This document shows positions 46,257 through 58,941 of a stretch of DNA of 64,000 nucleotides, piece by piece. Source of the stretch: Leptodactylus fallax (taxonomy: Eukaryota > Chordata > Amphibia > Anura > Leptodactylidae); assembly GCA_947044405.1 (NCBI GenBank), contig CAMRHE010000206.1:2976001-3040000 (forward strand), given 5' to 3'. The position numbers and the translations under genes were made by a program. How positions within the stretch are numbered: the first letter of the stretch is position 1; the number at the start of each line of letters is the position of its first letter. The notes beneath the pieces were generated by a model. It was given only the letters and a program-made list of their open reading frames with translations, was not told the DNA's origin and did no database searches.

Positions 46257-47348
46257 TGTAACATCCTTGTCCATTCAGACTTCTGCGCCATCCTCAGGCC
46301 GCATGGTGCGGCGCAGGAGGCTTGTCCACTTATGATCCCCTGCTCCTGGGCCTCTTTTTGTATTCTGTTTTAGCACGGCTGAGAGGTTGTTTCTGTATAT
46401 CAGTCCAGCCAGTACTCTGAGTTCCCTCTGGTTCATGAAGAGTTAACTCTGTGATTGACATCTTGTCTTCCAATCTCCCCGGAATCTGGGGCGGATTTCG
46501 GGATTCCCATATACAGACCATTAGTCCACACATGGGTGTGTTGTGGAAAAATATTAGAAAATGGCTTAAGAATCAATAAAATTGTATCTTTGTTTCAACA
46601 AACATTAAAAATGTTTTATGGGACTTTTCAAGGTTTATTGACCAAGATGAGCTGAATTAATTAATTAATTTTTAATATTTAATTAAACATCTAAGATGGC
46701 GGATACCGGAAGTTTCACGTGCTGGTCATGCAGAACACCCACTTATTTTGACCAATTGTATTACGAATTTTATATGATGTATTTTGTTTGTGATGTGTAA
46801 GCTGGCATAAAGCCATTATTTTCCCATATAATCCTGTGCACAGCCTCAATAAACAGAGAGAATTATCATACAGAACATCTTGTGTACTTGTGGTCATTCT
46901 ACACAAGCTCGATGTAATTAAATTAATTTGGACATCTCCTGACAATCAAGTTTGGGACCGCTTGAGTTCCGATGACAGGTGCTTGCTATTAGCCTCTTAG
47001 AGCATGCTAGCATAGTACCTCTTTTCTCTGATATTCTGTATTCTGACTTTGCTTTGACCTATTGACTATTCTTCTGGATTCCAATTTTGTACCTAGTTTC
47101 CTGTCTGGTTCCGACCCCTTGGCTAGTTTGACTTCTCGTTCTATTGTTAGTCTTGTCTGCGTTCTGTGTTTCACTTATCATAAAAAGGGACCGTCGTCCA
47201 GTTGTCCACTGCCGCTAGGGTAGTTGTGGCAAGCCGGTAGTGACACGGGGTAGGCCTAGTATCAGGGTTCACTGTCTCCGTCCTTCCCCTTACTCCCAGG
47301 TTCCAGCACCAGCTACTAGGGAATTGCTTAACTGGCAATTCCTTAACA
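46257..47348 (+). repeat. Solo LTR, second copy, with a nested insertion
   Basis: Starts TGTAACATCC and ends CCTTAACA, with the 5-bp duplication ggttc at 46252-46256 and 47349-47353. It is homologous to 41015-41632 but about 470 bp longer because of an insertion near 46510-46945. It lies in the last PLAAT intron. Confidence 0.85.
46530..46945 (+). repeat. LTR-like insertion within the solo LTR
   Basis: It has TG...CA ends (tgttgtgg at about 46538 to cctgaca at about 46945), a 'cataaagcc' TATA-like box (about 46806) and AATAAA at 46847-46852. The downstream U5-like sequence ('cttgtgtacttgtggtcatt') has the promoter/poly(A) order of a retroviral LTR. I could not define a target duplication, so the borders are approximate. 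Confidence 0.45.
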
Positions 47349-47371
47349 GGTTCCATTATATTTGGACCTTT

Positions 47372-48376
47372 AAACAATATCCAAGAAGAAAAAAAAGACA
47401 TGGACCGCACATCCCAATCTTATACATTAATCTTGTGCTTCTCAGCAAAATCTACAATACAGAACATGAGGTTCTTAATATACATATTGATCAAGGTGTA
47501 TAAGCCCATTAGCCACTTCACGGCGACCTCTAAGTTCACCTTACCATATGGTGTCAGTCAAAAGACTGCAACATGTGAACAGGTCTCAAAGAGTTCACCT
47601 TTCCATATGGTCTCAGTCAAAGGACTGGGCCAGTAGCAGGCTCCCTTAATTTAAAAACACCTAGGCCAAAATGGGAGGAGTGCTGATACCAAGGCAAAAC
47701 AAAAAAACCGGAGGGGACAGAAATGGTAAGCAAACAATATCCAAGAAGAAAAAAAGGCATGGACTGCACATCCCAATCTTATACATTGATCTTGATCTTG
47801 TAAAAAGGCTCCCTTAATTTAAAGACACCTGGGCCAAAATGGGAGGAGTGCTGGTACCAAGGCAAAACAAAAAAACTGTAGGACACAGAAATGGTAAGGG
47901 AGCCTTCTACTGGCCCAGTCCTTTGACTGAGACCATATGGCAAGGTGAACTCTTTGAGACCTGTTCATACGTTGCAGTCCTTTGACTGACACCATATGGT
48001 AAGGTGACCTTTTGTTATCTGTTCACATGGTGCGGTGCTGTGCGGTGTCTGCCGCTGCTGTGGTGCAGTGCCCATGGGGTGATGTGGCCCAGAGCCTGGG
48101 GACTTAGCCTGGCAGCAGGGATGTTGCTGGGATGCTGGATCGCTCGCCCTGTGGGCGCTGTATTGTGGCGGTGGCGTTCGCTGTTCAGTGCTGCACCCAG
48201 TAGTGTAGGGACCCACTATAAAGAGGTCGCCATGAAGTGACTGGTGGGCTTATACACCTTGATCAATATGTATACTAAGAACCTCATGTTCTGTATTGTA
48301 GATTTTGGTGAGAAGCACAAGATCAATGTATAAGATTAGGATGTGCGGTCCATGTCTTTTTTTCTTTTGGATATTA
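47372..48376. mobile_element. Foldback element with 14-bp target duplication
   Basis: The arms of about 150 bp are nearly perfect inverted repeats: 'caatatccaagaagaaaaaa', 'gacatggaccgcacatccca', 'caaaatctacaatacagaac', 'ttgatcaaggtgtataagcc' and their complements at 48240-48376. The flanking atatttggaccttt occurs at 47358-47371 and 48377-48390. Further inverted/direct pairs ('ccatatggt.tcagtcaaa.gactg') make the interior palindromic. The 83- and 78-aa frames here are not convincing genes. Confidence 0.85.
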
Positions 48377-48390
48377 ATATTTGGACCTTT

Positions 48391-48967
48391 GTTGATGATT
48401 ATTTGTTATAATGATATCATGCGTTTTTCAAATTTGAACATGATTCAACTAATGTTGTATTTCGTAATATCTTGTTTATGAAGAGTTAATGAATTGGATG
48501 CAATCATGTAGGGGTGTGGTTTTTTTAGTTTTAAAAGTCGATTAGTGTATTGTGATACATGTTATGAGTAAGAGACCCATATCTCGAAATGCATAAGCAA
48601 TGCTATCACCAAACCTCCTATTTTCATCATTACTTTTGTAACACTTTTTTTTAGAGAATAATTCTGGATATTGTAATCTATTCGGATGCACTAATACTTT
48701 TATGCCAATTTACTGACATCAAAAAGATGCACATTTTGGGCAAACCACAAGTTAAGTGGGAGAGAGGAGAGCTGGCAACAAAATGAATATAATTTATGCC
48801 AGAAATTAGATAGCAAATCTACACTCAAAGGAATGAGAGCGCTGGAAAATGTGTAAAAAGACACCACCACCCCAAACTGTGTACAAGAAATGTGTACAAG
48901 AAAAACACCACATGAAACACAACAGATAACACATGGTGAAAACTCTCTGGGAACAAATAATATATGT
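48391..48967. other. PLAAT intron 3, nothing firm
   Basis: 48560-48650 ('gagacccatatctcgaaatgcataag') resembles the end of a dispersed frog repeat. No exon is recognised. Confidence 0.35.
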
Positions 48968-49244
48968 GTTACCTGCAATCCTAATACCTCAAGTAACACA
49001 TAAGGGGATGTTTATGAAGACTTTTGCATTCCACCTTAGTCTTCATATCTCTGGTGCCAGCAGAAGAGTTGTCAAGCCACTCTTTCTCTGTCAAAATCTG
49101 CAAAAAAACACACAGTTTTTCTGCAATATATAATAGAATATTTAACCGTTGTCTCCTGTATTATGATGGTTACATTATGTTTTTGTTAAGAAAATGTATT
49201 TTAACATAATAAAGTACAAATGTGTTCCTTTTTTTTACCCATAG

Positions 49245-49361
49245 GGAAAGAATGTGAAGACTGTTGCAAGTGTTGGGTTATTAGGGCTTGGTGTATCGTT
49301 ATTTGGACCTATAGCCGCTGTTGGTGCTGCTGTTGTAGGTGCTGCTATTGTTATCAGGTAA
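49245..49361 (+). CDS. PLAAT/HRASLS-family terminal coding exon: membrane anchor
   Basis: After a 'ttttttacccatag' acceptor, phase 0. It encodes 38 residues, GKNVKTVASVGLLGLGVS onward, rich in Gly/Ala/Val, ending IVIR and TAA at 49359-49361. PLAAT proteins have a C-terminal hydrophobic helix at this position that targets them to membranes. The total protein is 168 aa (human members are about 160-168 aa), so the gene is complete. The stop codon overlaps a GTAATT that could act as a donor, but the family length argues that the protein ends here. Confidence 0.9.
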   Translation, partial: GKNVKTVASVGLLGLGVSLFGPIAAVGAAVVGAAIVIR

Positions 49362-49585
49362 TTCACTATGAAAAAGCATTTGTGATGAAAATAAATAGAA
49401 GACCTCATTCAGACCTTAGAACACTGGAACCTTACAATACACTTTTCTAGATCATAACCAGTCACAAACAAGGAATTGAGGATGCGGCGCTGTCAGCCAA
49501 TCGTTCTGCACCTTCCCCTGACAACCTGGTAGTTATTGTTGACAGTGCCATCACAAAGCACTGTGGAAATTGTAACTCCTATATA

Positions 49586-50520
<935 letters not shown>

Positions 50521-50550
50521 TATGTCATGTACTTACCAAGATTTACATAA

Positions 50551-50556
50551 AATAAA
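50551..50556 (+). terminator. Likely PLAAT poly(A) signal (unit 1)
   Basis: AATAAA in 'tttacataaaataaaacgca', conserved in unit 2 at 51880-51885. A closer AATAAA at 49390-49395 is not conserved in unit 2. If the distal signal is the ancestral one, the 3' UTR now contains the whole Tc1 element. Confidence 0.5.
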
Positions 50557-50633
50557 ACGCAAGTAACTTAAGATGATTCTGTATCAATTCAATTTCATTA
50601 AACATTACAGTGAAAGTAGTAAGAGCTTACTTA

Positions 50634-50923
50634 GGGTGGGTTCACACTTGCACTTGAGTCCGTCCGCTGCCAATCCGAGTGAAAATCTCAGGAAACTGGA
50701 TAGGCACCGGATAGCGACAGGTTAGCGACACATTGCTTAAAAACCCATTCATTTGAATGGGTTTTTAAAGCAATGCGCGGGTGTCCGTTTGCACCCTATG
50801 CGCCGCGAATCCAGTTTTTTCGTCGGAAACAAAGTTGGACATGCAGGACTTTGTGTGACAGTTTCCCGAGATTTTCACTCGGATTGGCAGCGCACGGACT
50901 CAAGCGCAAATGTGAACCCACCC
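50634..50923. mobile_element. Harbinger-type MITE with TTA target duplication and empty site
   Basis: The ends gggtgggttcacacttgcac and, inverted, gggtgggttcacatttgcgc pair over about 60 bp. TTA flanks both sides (50631-50633 and 50924-50926). Unit 2 shows the unfilled site 'gcttacttatatgtatg', which proves the 3-bp target duplication typical of PIF/Harbinger. Confidence 0.93.
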
Positions 50924-51438
50924 TTACATGTATGAGCCAGTCTTATTTCCCTGTTGTCATAGATACCTAGGGGGTCAGCTGTGTGTCTGGTGCCATTAGT
51001 TTTGCCACTTCAGTCTTCCAGCATACGTTTTTGCATGGCAAACTGAAAAAAAAACAAAACACCAGGCCCGGAGAATGCTACATTAAAAAAAGCCAAGGAA
51101 GTAAAACAATGTCAAGATGAAAAAACAATCTGTATCATAAACGACATTATGCATTACAACTGTTACCTGCAATACTATGTAATACCTCAAGTAACACATA
51201 GGGGGATGTTTATGAAGACTGTCACATTCCACCTTAGTCTTCATATCCCCGGTGCCGGCAGAAGAATTGTTAAGCCACTCTTTATTCTAGCAAAATCTGC
51301 AACAAAACAACACAGTTTTTCTGCAATATATAATATAGAATATTTAACAGTTGTCTCCTGTATTACGATGGTTGCAGTGTGTTTTTGTCAAAGAAAATGT
51401 TATAACATAATAAAGTATAAATGTGTTCCTTTTTTTAG

Positions 51439-51549
51439 CCATACGGAAAAAACATGAAGACTTTTGCAAGTGCTGGGTCTTTAGGGCTTGTTGCATTACA
51501 TTTTGGACTTATAGCTGTTGCTGTTGCTGTTTCTGTTGTTGCTAAGTAA
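51439..51549 (+). CDS. Duplicated PLAAT terminal exon with shifted acceptor
   Basis: The copy of exon 49245-49361. The original acceptor dinucleotide is changed (catAG to catAC at 51443-51444), but an AG six bases upstream (51437-51438, after a T run) would start the exon at CCA. This keeps phase 0 and adds two residues (PY) before GKNMKTFASAGSLGL. The frame stays open to TAA at 51547-51549, giving 36 residues with a hydrophobic Val/Ala-rich end (VAVAVSVVAK). It could therefore serve as an alternative last exon or be a decaying copy. I cannot tell from sequence alone. Confidence 0.55.
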   Translation, partial: PYGKNMKTFASAGSLGLVALHFGLIAVAVAVSVVAK

Positions 51550-51879
51550 TTCACTATGATAAAGCATTTGTGATGAAATTCAATAGAAAGCTTACACATC
51601 AAGAAGACCTCATCCAGACCTTAGAACACTGGAACCTTACAATACACTCTTCTATATCATAACAAGTCATAAACAAGGAATTGAGGATGCGTCGCTATCA
51701 GCCAATCATTCTGCACCCTCCCCTGACAAGCTGCAGTTATTGTTGGCAGTGCCATTACAAAGGGCATTAGCACTGGTTGACCTATCAGTCCACTCACTAC
51801 TGTGGAAATTGTAACATCTATATATGTTTGTTTAATAGATATTCTACTTTGATTCATGTACTTATCAAGATTTACATAA

Positions 51880-51885
51880 AATAAA
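51880..51885 (+). terminator. Possible poly(A) signal (unit 2)
   Basis: AATAAA matching the unit 1 signal, about 330 bp after the stop of the duplicated exon. Confidence 0.45.
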
Positions 51886-52830
51886 ACGCAAGCAACTTAA
51901 GATGATTCTGTATCAATAAAATTTCATTAAACATTACAGTGAAAGTAGTAAGAGCTTACTTATATGTATGATCCAGTCTTATTTCCCTGTTGTCCTATAT
52001 AGCTAGGGGGTCAGCTGTGTGTCTGGTGCCATTAGTTTTGCGACTTCAGCCTTCCAGCATATGTTTTTGCATGGCAAACTGAAAAAAAAAACACACACAC
52101 CAGGGCTGGAGAATACTACATTAAAAAAAGCCAAGGAAGTAAAACGATGTCATGATGAAAAAAAACAAAGACATTATGCATTATACCATTCAAAGTAATG
52201 CTAACATCTTCAATTATGGATCACAAATTTACATCAAGTGACTACAATGAATATCGATCTTCATATTACTATTAAAATTTGAGGTTGTGACTCATTATCA
52301 GCAATTCTACAGTTATGTCTAGAAGAGAAGCTGAGATCTGAGATATATGTTTATATGATAGAGAGAGAAGCTGAGCTCTGTGATATATAGGGTTATATGA
52401 CAGAGGAGAGAAGCTGAGTTCTGTGATATATAGGGTTATATGATAGAGGAGAGAAGCTGAGCTCTGTGATATATAGGGTTATACGATCGAGAGAGAGAAG
52501 CTGAGCTCTGTAATATATAGGGTTATATGATAGAGGTAGAGAAGCTGAGCTCTGTGATATATAGGGTTATATAATAGAGGGAGAGAAGCTGAGCTCTGTG
52601 ATATATAGGGTTATATGATAGAGGAGAGAAGCTGAGCTCTGTGATATATAGGGTTATATGATATATGGAGAGAAGCTGAGCTATGTGATATATAGGGTTA
52701 TATGATAGAGGGGAGAAGCTGAGCTCTGGGATATATAGGGTTATATGATAGGGGAGGGAAGCTGAGCTGTGTGATATATAGGGTTATACGATCGAGGGAG
52801 AGAAGCTGAGCTCTGTAATATATGGGTTTA

Positions 52831-53766
52831 CAGTTAGGTCCATAAATATTTGGACAGAGACGACATTTTTCTAATTTTGTTTCTGTACACTACCACAATG
52901 AATTTTGAACAAAGCAATTCAGATGCAGTCGAAGTTCAGACTTTCAGCTTTAATTCAGTGGGTTGAACAAAATGATTATATAAAATGTGAGAACTATAAA
53001 GCATTTATTACACACAATCCCTTCATTTCAGGGGCTCAAAAGTAATTGGACAAATTAAATAATTGTAAATAAAATGTTAATTTCTACTACTTGGTTGTTC
53101 ACCCTTTGTTGGCAATGACTGCCTGAAGTCTTGAACTCATGGACATTTGGATATTGATACACCTACATCCTGAAGAGTGTTGTTCACTTGGTTGGCTGTT
53201 GTGAAGGGGTTTCTCTTCACATGATAATTATTCTACGATCTGGCGTACAGGTCTTTTTGCAATGATGAGTTCACCAGTACTTTCTTTCTCAGGATGTACC
53301 AAACTGTAGATTTTGCCACTCCTAATATTGTAGCAATTTCTCGGATGGGCTTTTTCTGTTTTTGCAGTTTAAGGATGGCTTGTTTCACCTGCATGGAGAG
53401 CTCCTTTAACCACATGTTTTCTTCACAGCAAAATCTTCCAAGTGCAAGCACCACACCTCAAATCAACTCCAGGCCTTTTCTCTGCTTAATTGAGAATGAC
53501 ATAACAAAGGAATTGCCACACCTCCCCATGAAACAACCTTTGAGTCAATTGTCCAATTACCTTTGGTCCCTTTAAAAACAGGGTGGCACATGTTAAGGAG
53601 CTGAAACTTCTAATACCTTCATCCAACTTTAATGTAGATACCCTCAAATGAAAGCTGAAAGTCTGTACTTTATGGCCATTATATAACTATAACTTGAATA
53701 TGTTTCAGTAAACAGGTAAAAAAAGCAAAATTTGTGACAGTGTCCAAATATAAATAGACCTAACTG
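52831..53766 (-). mobile_element. Tc1-like element, internally deleted (936 bp)
   Basis: The left end cagttaggtccataaatatt and the inverted right end cagttaggtctatttatatt are flanked by TA (52829-52830 and 53767-53768). It retains only an N-terminal transposase remnant on the - strand. Confidence 0.93.
53233..53454 (-). pseudogene. N-terminal helix-turn-helix of a Tc1-like transposase
   Basis: 73 residues with the DNA-binding motif VKQAILKLQKQKKPIREIAT and GVAKSTVWYILRKK. The catalytic domain is deleted. It belongs to a Tc1 lineage different from the other three copies in the window. Confidence 0.85.
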
Positions 53767-53861
53767 TATATGATAGAGGGAGAGAAGCTGAGCTCTGTGA
53801 TATATATGTTTTTATTATAGTGAAGAGAGAAGCTGAGCTCTGCAATGTCGAATTCAGCCAA

Positions 53862-53978
53862 TGACAACGTCTGCATTGAGTTTGTATGTTCTCCTTGTGT
53901 TTGTGTGAGTTTCCTCTCACACTCCAAAAACATATTGATAGGGAATTTAGATTCTGAACTCTATATTTGACATTTTTG
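53862..53978 (+). repeat. Truncated tRNA-SINE fragment
   Basis: 'gcattgagtttgtatgttct', 'ttcctctcacactccaaaaa' and 'agggaatttagattctgaac' match the middle and tail of the SINE at 43561. Confidence 0.8.
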
Positions 53979-54580
53979 ACACTAAAGAAATATATGTTAG
54001 AGGAAGAGAAGTTGAGCTGTGTGATAGCGAGCAAATCTCTCAAGTCTTGTTTCATTTCAGGTTCGGATGGCTTGGGGCCGAGATTCGAATAAGTTCTGTA
54101 CCCAACCCACCTTAAATGGATGTAAAACACAGTGTAGAATACTCTTAGGGCTACTAGAAACATATCCAATCTATCTCTCTAAGGCAAACACAACCTAAGT
54201 CATTTAACATGTATGTCTATGGAAAAACAAATGTTAAGCAGTGGATACAAACTCCGACTCCATTCTGCGCTGACACTCTCTTTTACACTTTTAATATTTA
54301 AAATGGGAAATGTACGTGCCTGTGGTTTTTTATACACACGTGGCGGTTATATTGCATTGAAATGGTTTTGAAGAAAAAAAATTATCCTGTTTTGATGACT
54401 TGCAAGTGCTTCAGGGGCGTATTGTTATTTGGGAGACATATTTGTGGCTTTGAGCCACTTGAAAAGTGATGATTGGCTTTTCGAAAAAGAAAAAAAAACA
54501 GCCACCAAATTGTTTATTATTTATCTTTTTTATACTATCATTGTGGCACCAAAAGTGTGCTATAGTGGAATTGGATGGTG
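53979..54580. other. Intergenic DNA, nothing recognised
   Basis: No supported feature apart from short A runs. Confidence 0.35.
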
Positions 54581-55275
54581 GACCAGGCCACAGGATATTT
54601 CTCCTGAGTGGTGGTAGCTGTGGCAACATGAGTGGCAGTGCTGCAGGGCATAATAAGGTGAACCAGGCCATAGGACATGTCTGACTGAGTGGTGGCAATG
54701 GTGGTAGTTGTGGCAACATTTGTGGCAGTGCTGCAGGGCATAATATTGTGGACCAGGCCACAGAACATGACTGCCTGAGCGGTGGCAGTGGTGGTAGTAC
54801 TAGGCAGCTTTGGCAACATGTTTGGCAGTGCGGCAGGGCATAATATTATGTACCAGGCCACTGGACATGTCTGCCTGAGTGGTGGCAGTGGTGGTGGCAC
54901 TAGGCAGTTGTGGCAGTGCGGCAGGGCATAATATGATGGACCAGGCCATAGGACATCTGACTGAGTGGTAGCAGTGGTGATAGTTGTGGCAACATTTGTG
55001 GCAATGCAGCAGGGCATAATATAATGGACAAGGCGCATGCCATGTTTGCCTGAGTGGTGGCAGTAGTGGTAGGCACTAGCCAGCCAAGGCAACATATATG
55101 GCAAGGCATAATATGTTGGACCAGGGCGCAGGACATGTCTGACTGAGTGGTAGTAGGCACTAGGCAGCTCTGGCAACGTATGGCAGTGCAACATGGCATA
55201 ATATAATGGACCATGCCACAGAACATGTTTGACTGAGTGGTGGCAGTGGTGGTACTGGTAGCTATTTAGGAGCAG
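54581..55275 (-). repeat. Tandem array, about 90-bp units, beside the hAT transposase remnant
   Basis: About eight units with 'gtggcagtgctgcagggcat', 'aatatggtggaccaggccac', 'ggacatgtctgactgagtgg'. The 276- and 116-aa minus-strand frames across it are periodic and repeat-derived. It lies 3' of the transposase remnant on the - strand. Confidence 0.88.
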
Positions 55276-55383
55276 CATCAGCAGTACAGTACATAGAAGA
55301 TGATCATAAAGGGAGAATGTGATGCCACTATTCAGAGACATCAGCTGGAGGTATTTGAAAATCCTCACGGATCCATGCCTGCT

Positions 55384-57000
55384 TCATTTTGATAAAAGTA
55401 AATATTTCCACGCTACCTGTGCAAAGTTTCGTCCTTTTAGGCTTTGTATTACAACACTACCGGCTGAAGTGAACTCCCTCTGGGCCATAACACTTGAGGC
55501 TGGACAAGATAAAACTCCTATGGCAAACTGGGCCAGCTCCGTCCACTGCTCTAACCTATTGGCACAGAATTCCATGGGGTCAGAGTTATCTGCTTGACTA
55601 CAGTTGCACTCTACATATGACTGTACCTTCTGGTGCAGCCAGTCGGTGTCAGTTGCCTGTTGTGGCTCAGGTTGGCACTGCAAGCTGAAAGATTTTTGGT
55701 TCATCATTTTACACATACTTGTGCTGGGCCTGGCTGCTGCTGCTTTTACTCCTCCTGACACTTGTGGCACTGGCAGAGGAGGTGGACTGGGAGCGGGCAG
55801 AGGTCACCTGGATACGTGTGCGATTGGAAGTTGCAGTGCTCTCCCTAAACGCTGCGGCATGTTGGGTATATAGTCTGATGAAATTCAAATTTTTCTTCCC
55901 TTTGGGAAGCAGGAAAGAATTCCCCCATTTTCTCTTTGTAACGAGGTCTAAGAGAACTGCAATCCAGTACTCATCTCAGATGCTAATAATACTCTTGTCA
56001 CTGTGTAAGCAGTAGAGCATACAGCCTGCCATGCTTACCAGTGTATGTGTGGAACAAGGGGTCGTCGTTATCATCATCATCATCTTGAAACAGATAAGGG
56101 TCAGTCTTCCCCACTGGCTGTGCCTGTGACATGTCAAGGGCTCCCTCTACATCCAAGGGAGAGTCTTCCTCCTCTTCCTGTCTAGGGATCACACTTCCTC
56201 TACCATAATGACCCTGACCCGGATCCTTCTCCTCCTCCATCAACACAGGGAAATGACGTTGAATAAAAGGTGGAAACTGTTCCTCCTCTTCCACTCTTGT
56301 TGCAAGAGTGTAAGGGTTTCCAGTAAGATATACAATAGAGGGATCATATTGCTGATGCTGCACTTGTTCCTGCACACTTCAATCATGAGCCTCCATTGAC
56401 CTCTTGAAGTAACACATTGTCCCTGGTACATGGTCTGTCACATGCAATAATCATTTACAGACGCTCCAGCATGTTTAAGGTGGAGTTCCACCAAGTTAGA
56501 ACGTTGCAGAACATTTTGTCACTGCAAATTGTGCAGGGTCTTTTTTGTGATATATGAATGGCTGAAATGTGCAGAGATTTTTCTGGCCATGATGAGCACT
56601 TCTTTTAAGCCACTATACAGGTTCATAAAGCAGCGAACCACCAAATTAAGGACATGTGTCATACAGGTACATTGTGTTATTTGTCCTAACTGCAGCACAG
56701 TAACAATATTTCTGCCATTGTTGCTGACAGTGCTGCCAAGTTGCAGTTGGCGAGAAGCCATCTAGTGGCATATTTTCTGCAGGTTACAGCGAAGCAGCTC
56801 CTCTGATCGAGGCTTATTAATTGCAAAACCCCATGACAGCGCTTCGCCTCACACCTATGAAATGAGGGGGGGAGGAGGAGGAGGAAGAGGAGTGAAAGCG
56901 ACAGGTTGCCCTGATGAAGAAGGTAGCAGGAAACAGTCCAGAGAGGAAGATGCAGAAGACACTGCAGATAATCGTCCAAGACCAAATGGTAGACCTCATG
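55384..57000 (-). pseudogene. hAT (ZBED-type) transposase, decayed
   Basis: Read on the - strand. 56519-56761 contains CMTHVLNLVVRCFMN and an 'ARKISAHFSHS' segment, the C-x-x-H-x-L-N-L core of hAT transposases. 56399-56470 encodes a 'YFKRSMEAH'-like stretch in another frame. 55998-56375 is an acidic, Glu/Asp-rich open segment (EEEEDSPLDVEG). 55384-55770 ends with the hAT dimerisation domain: DPMEFCANRLEQW, LSCPASS and FTSAGSVV. The pieces are in different frames with stops between them, so this is a non-functional copy. The N-terminal BED finger was not recognised. The 90-bp array at 54.6-55.3 kb may be part of the same element. Confidence 0.75.
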
Positions 57001-57079
57001 TGGTATCCATGGCGATGATTAATAGAGGGGCAAGTACCTTTTTATATACCTTATGCTTATGCAAACCTGGGATAAGCTA

Positions 57080-58941
57080 GTGTAAGTCACTGACTATCTT
57101 GATGATCAAATATTTAAAGTTTTAGGTATAGCAAATGAGACAAATGCTGTACAAGCCCAATTGTTGGTAATAATTAATCAAAACACCATCAGCTGTCCAA
57201 GGGGATATGTGCCAGAAAATAGGACCCACTTCTTGTCGTTATATTGATCCCCAAGGAACTCTCCAGATTAAGGCAGAAATACAGTGATTGAAATGAGAGA
57301 TAAATATCTAAAAGAACATTCCAGCCCAGATATACAAGATAAGTGGTGGAAAGATACTTTTTCATTCCTGAACCCTACAACTTGGTCTAAAGGAATTTGG
57401 GATGGCTGACAGGGATTTTATACTTTATGGGAAACATTTTGTTGGCATTAATATGTGTGTATTTTGAGGTAAGAATACTGATGTGGTGCTTACCCAGAGT
57501 AAGCTTAGCTACTAAGTGCAAAGTGAACATGAGGAGAATAGGCTTCAAAAAAAGCATGATAATTTGAATATAAAGCTGCCTGTTCCTACTAATAATTCAT
57601 TCCTTTAAGTTTTAGATCAGGACGCCCATACAGCCAGCTAAAAATCTCCTTGGGGATAGAGATGCCTCAAAATGATCCAGCCAAATAACAAAGGCACCTG
57701 TGCTGAACAGAGAGCAGTCTCTGCTGTGGAATTCCAAGGGATAATAACCAGTGATGACAGAAATTGAAACAAAAAGTAGGGAAATAAAATGAAAGATACA
57801 AAATATATGTAAAATATAACTTTTAATAATATTATTTTTAAAAGTATAGTAACACTCAATGAGTTGTCCAATATATCCATGGTCGATACATCTGTCAGAC
57901 CCAATAATATGTAGTGCCGGGATAGAGGTAGGATATTATTCACATAGGGAGTATGTTCCCAAGCCCCAAATCAACCTAAGGATGGATCCACTATTTATTT
58001 GTATGTGCACAATAGGGATCAAACACCCCAGTGGGTAATGGAAATCCCCCCCAAGAAGAAAAAGCAGAGGCAGGACGATTTTATCTCTCCATCATCCCCC
58101 TTATTGATAGGGGTATATGCTAAATACCATCAATCTATGTCTCTGTAATGAACACACACATCCACTAAATAGCTGAAAACCAGTAAAAGGCCGACCACTA
58201 CAACTAACTCAGAGTCTAACTAGAGAGTTTACATTACACTTTAGTTAGGTACTGACTGCCACTTACACACAGCACACACAATAATGTCACAAAAGTTGTT
58301 TGTAACACTCAACACTGCCATAAAAAATTTCCTGACACGTTTCTACTGAGAGTAATCCCAGCTCATCAGAGGCAAAGAGAGAGCTTCAATAAGGCAGGTA
58401 AAAATTGTAGCTGGTAAAGTAGCGCAATCACGAGCATATATCTTTTCTAGCCCGTTCGGATGTGATATCTGGCCGCAAGAAGTGCTCGATGGAACTGGAT
58501 ATATATATATATATATCCCAAGGCCCGGCCATTTCAACTACGTCATCCGGAGGTGCGCCCAATCAACAGGGACCCACCGAAATGAAAGACCCTCAAATTG
58601 CTGAAACTATGGACTCCATTTTGATATGTTGTTTATGTGTTGTTTGAATTTCTGTATATCTAAGATGTTCCTGAATCATGAATTATCAAGAAATTGTGTG
58701 GCATGTCCAAGAAGAGAGCCTACCCCTAGATGAAGATGCCCTGCTGACTCCAAGGAGTAGCTGACCACAAAGAAAGATAAAGATGACGCCATTTGGACAT
58801 GTCTCATGTTTTATACCTTCTTCAGTGTGATAAGATTTTGCTTAAATAAACGCCTGAGACAGCATCAGGCTGAGCAAGTGCACTTATATACACAGTAGTG
58901 CCCCCTCTGCTAATTTTCATGTTTTTTAAAATCTTTGTTAT
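57080..58941. other. Intergenic DNA, nothing firm
   Basis: 58320-58400 ('cctgacacgtttctactgag', 'agctcatcagaggcaaag') looks like a dispersed repeat. 58498-58516 is a short (TA)n. No gene is recognised. Confidence 0.4.

Larger units (their letters stand above)
51161..52190 (+). repeat. Tandem duplication of the PLAAT 3' end, unit 2
   Basis: Starts 'tgttacctgcaatactatgt' and ends 'gacattatgcattatacc'. It carries the second copy of the terminal exon and UTR and no transposon insertions. It diverges from unit 1 by substitutions and short gaps. Confidence 0.92.
52318..53845 (+). repeat. 43-bp minisatellite split by a Tc1-like element
   Basis: Units 'agagaagctgagctctgtga' plus 'tatatagggttatatgatagagg' repeat about 12 times to 52828 and resume at 53769-53845, interrupted exactly by 52831-53766. 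Confidence 0.93.

Noticed and set aside
54538..55368. 276-aa minus-strand frame with repeated MPCCTAT/GLVHHIMPC phrases
   Set aside because: Periodic with the 90-bp array and present in parallel frames. No domain.
55998..56375. Acidic 125-aa frame considered as an independent host gene
   Set aside because: Flanked on both sides, same strand, by hAT transposase pieces, so it is better explained as part of that decayed gene.
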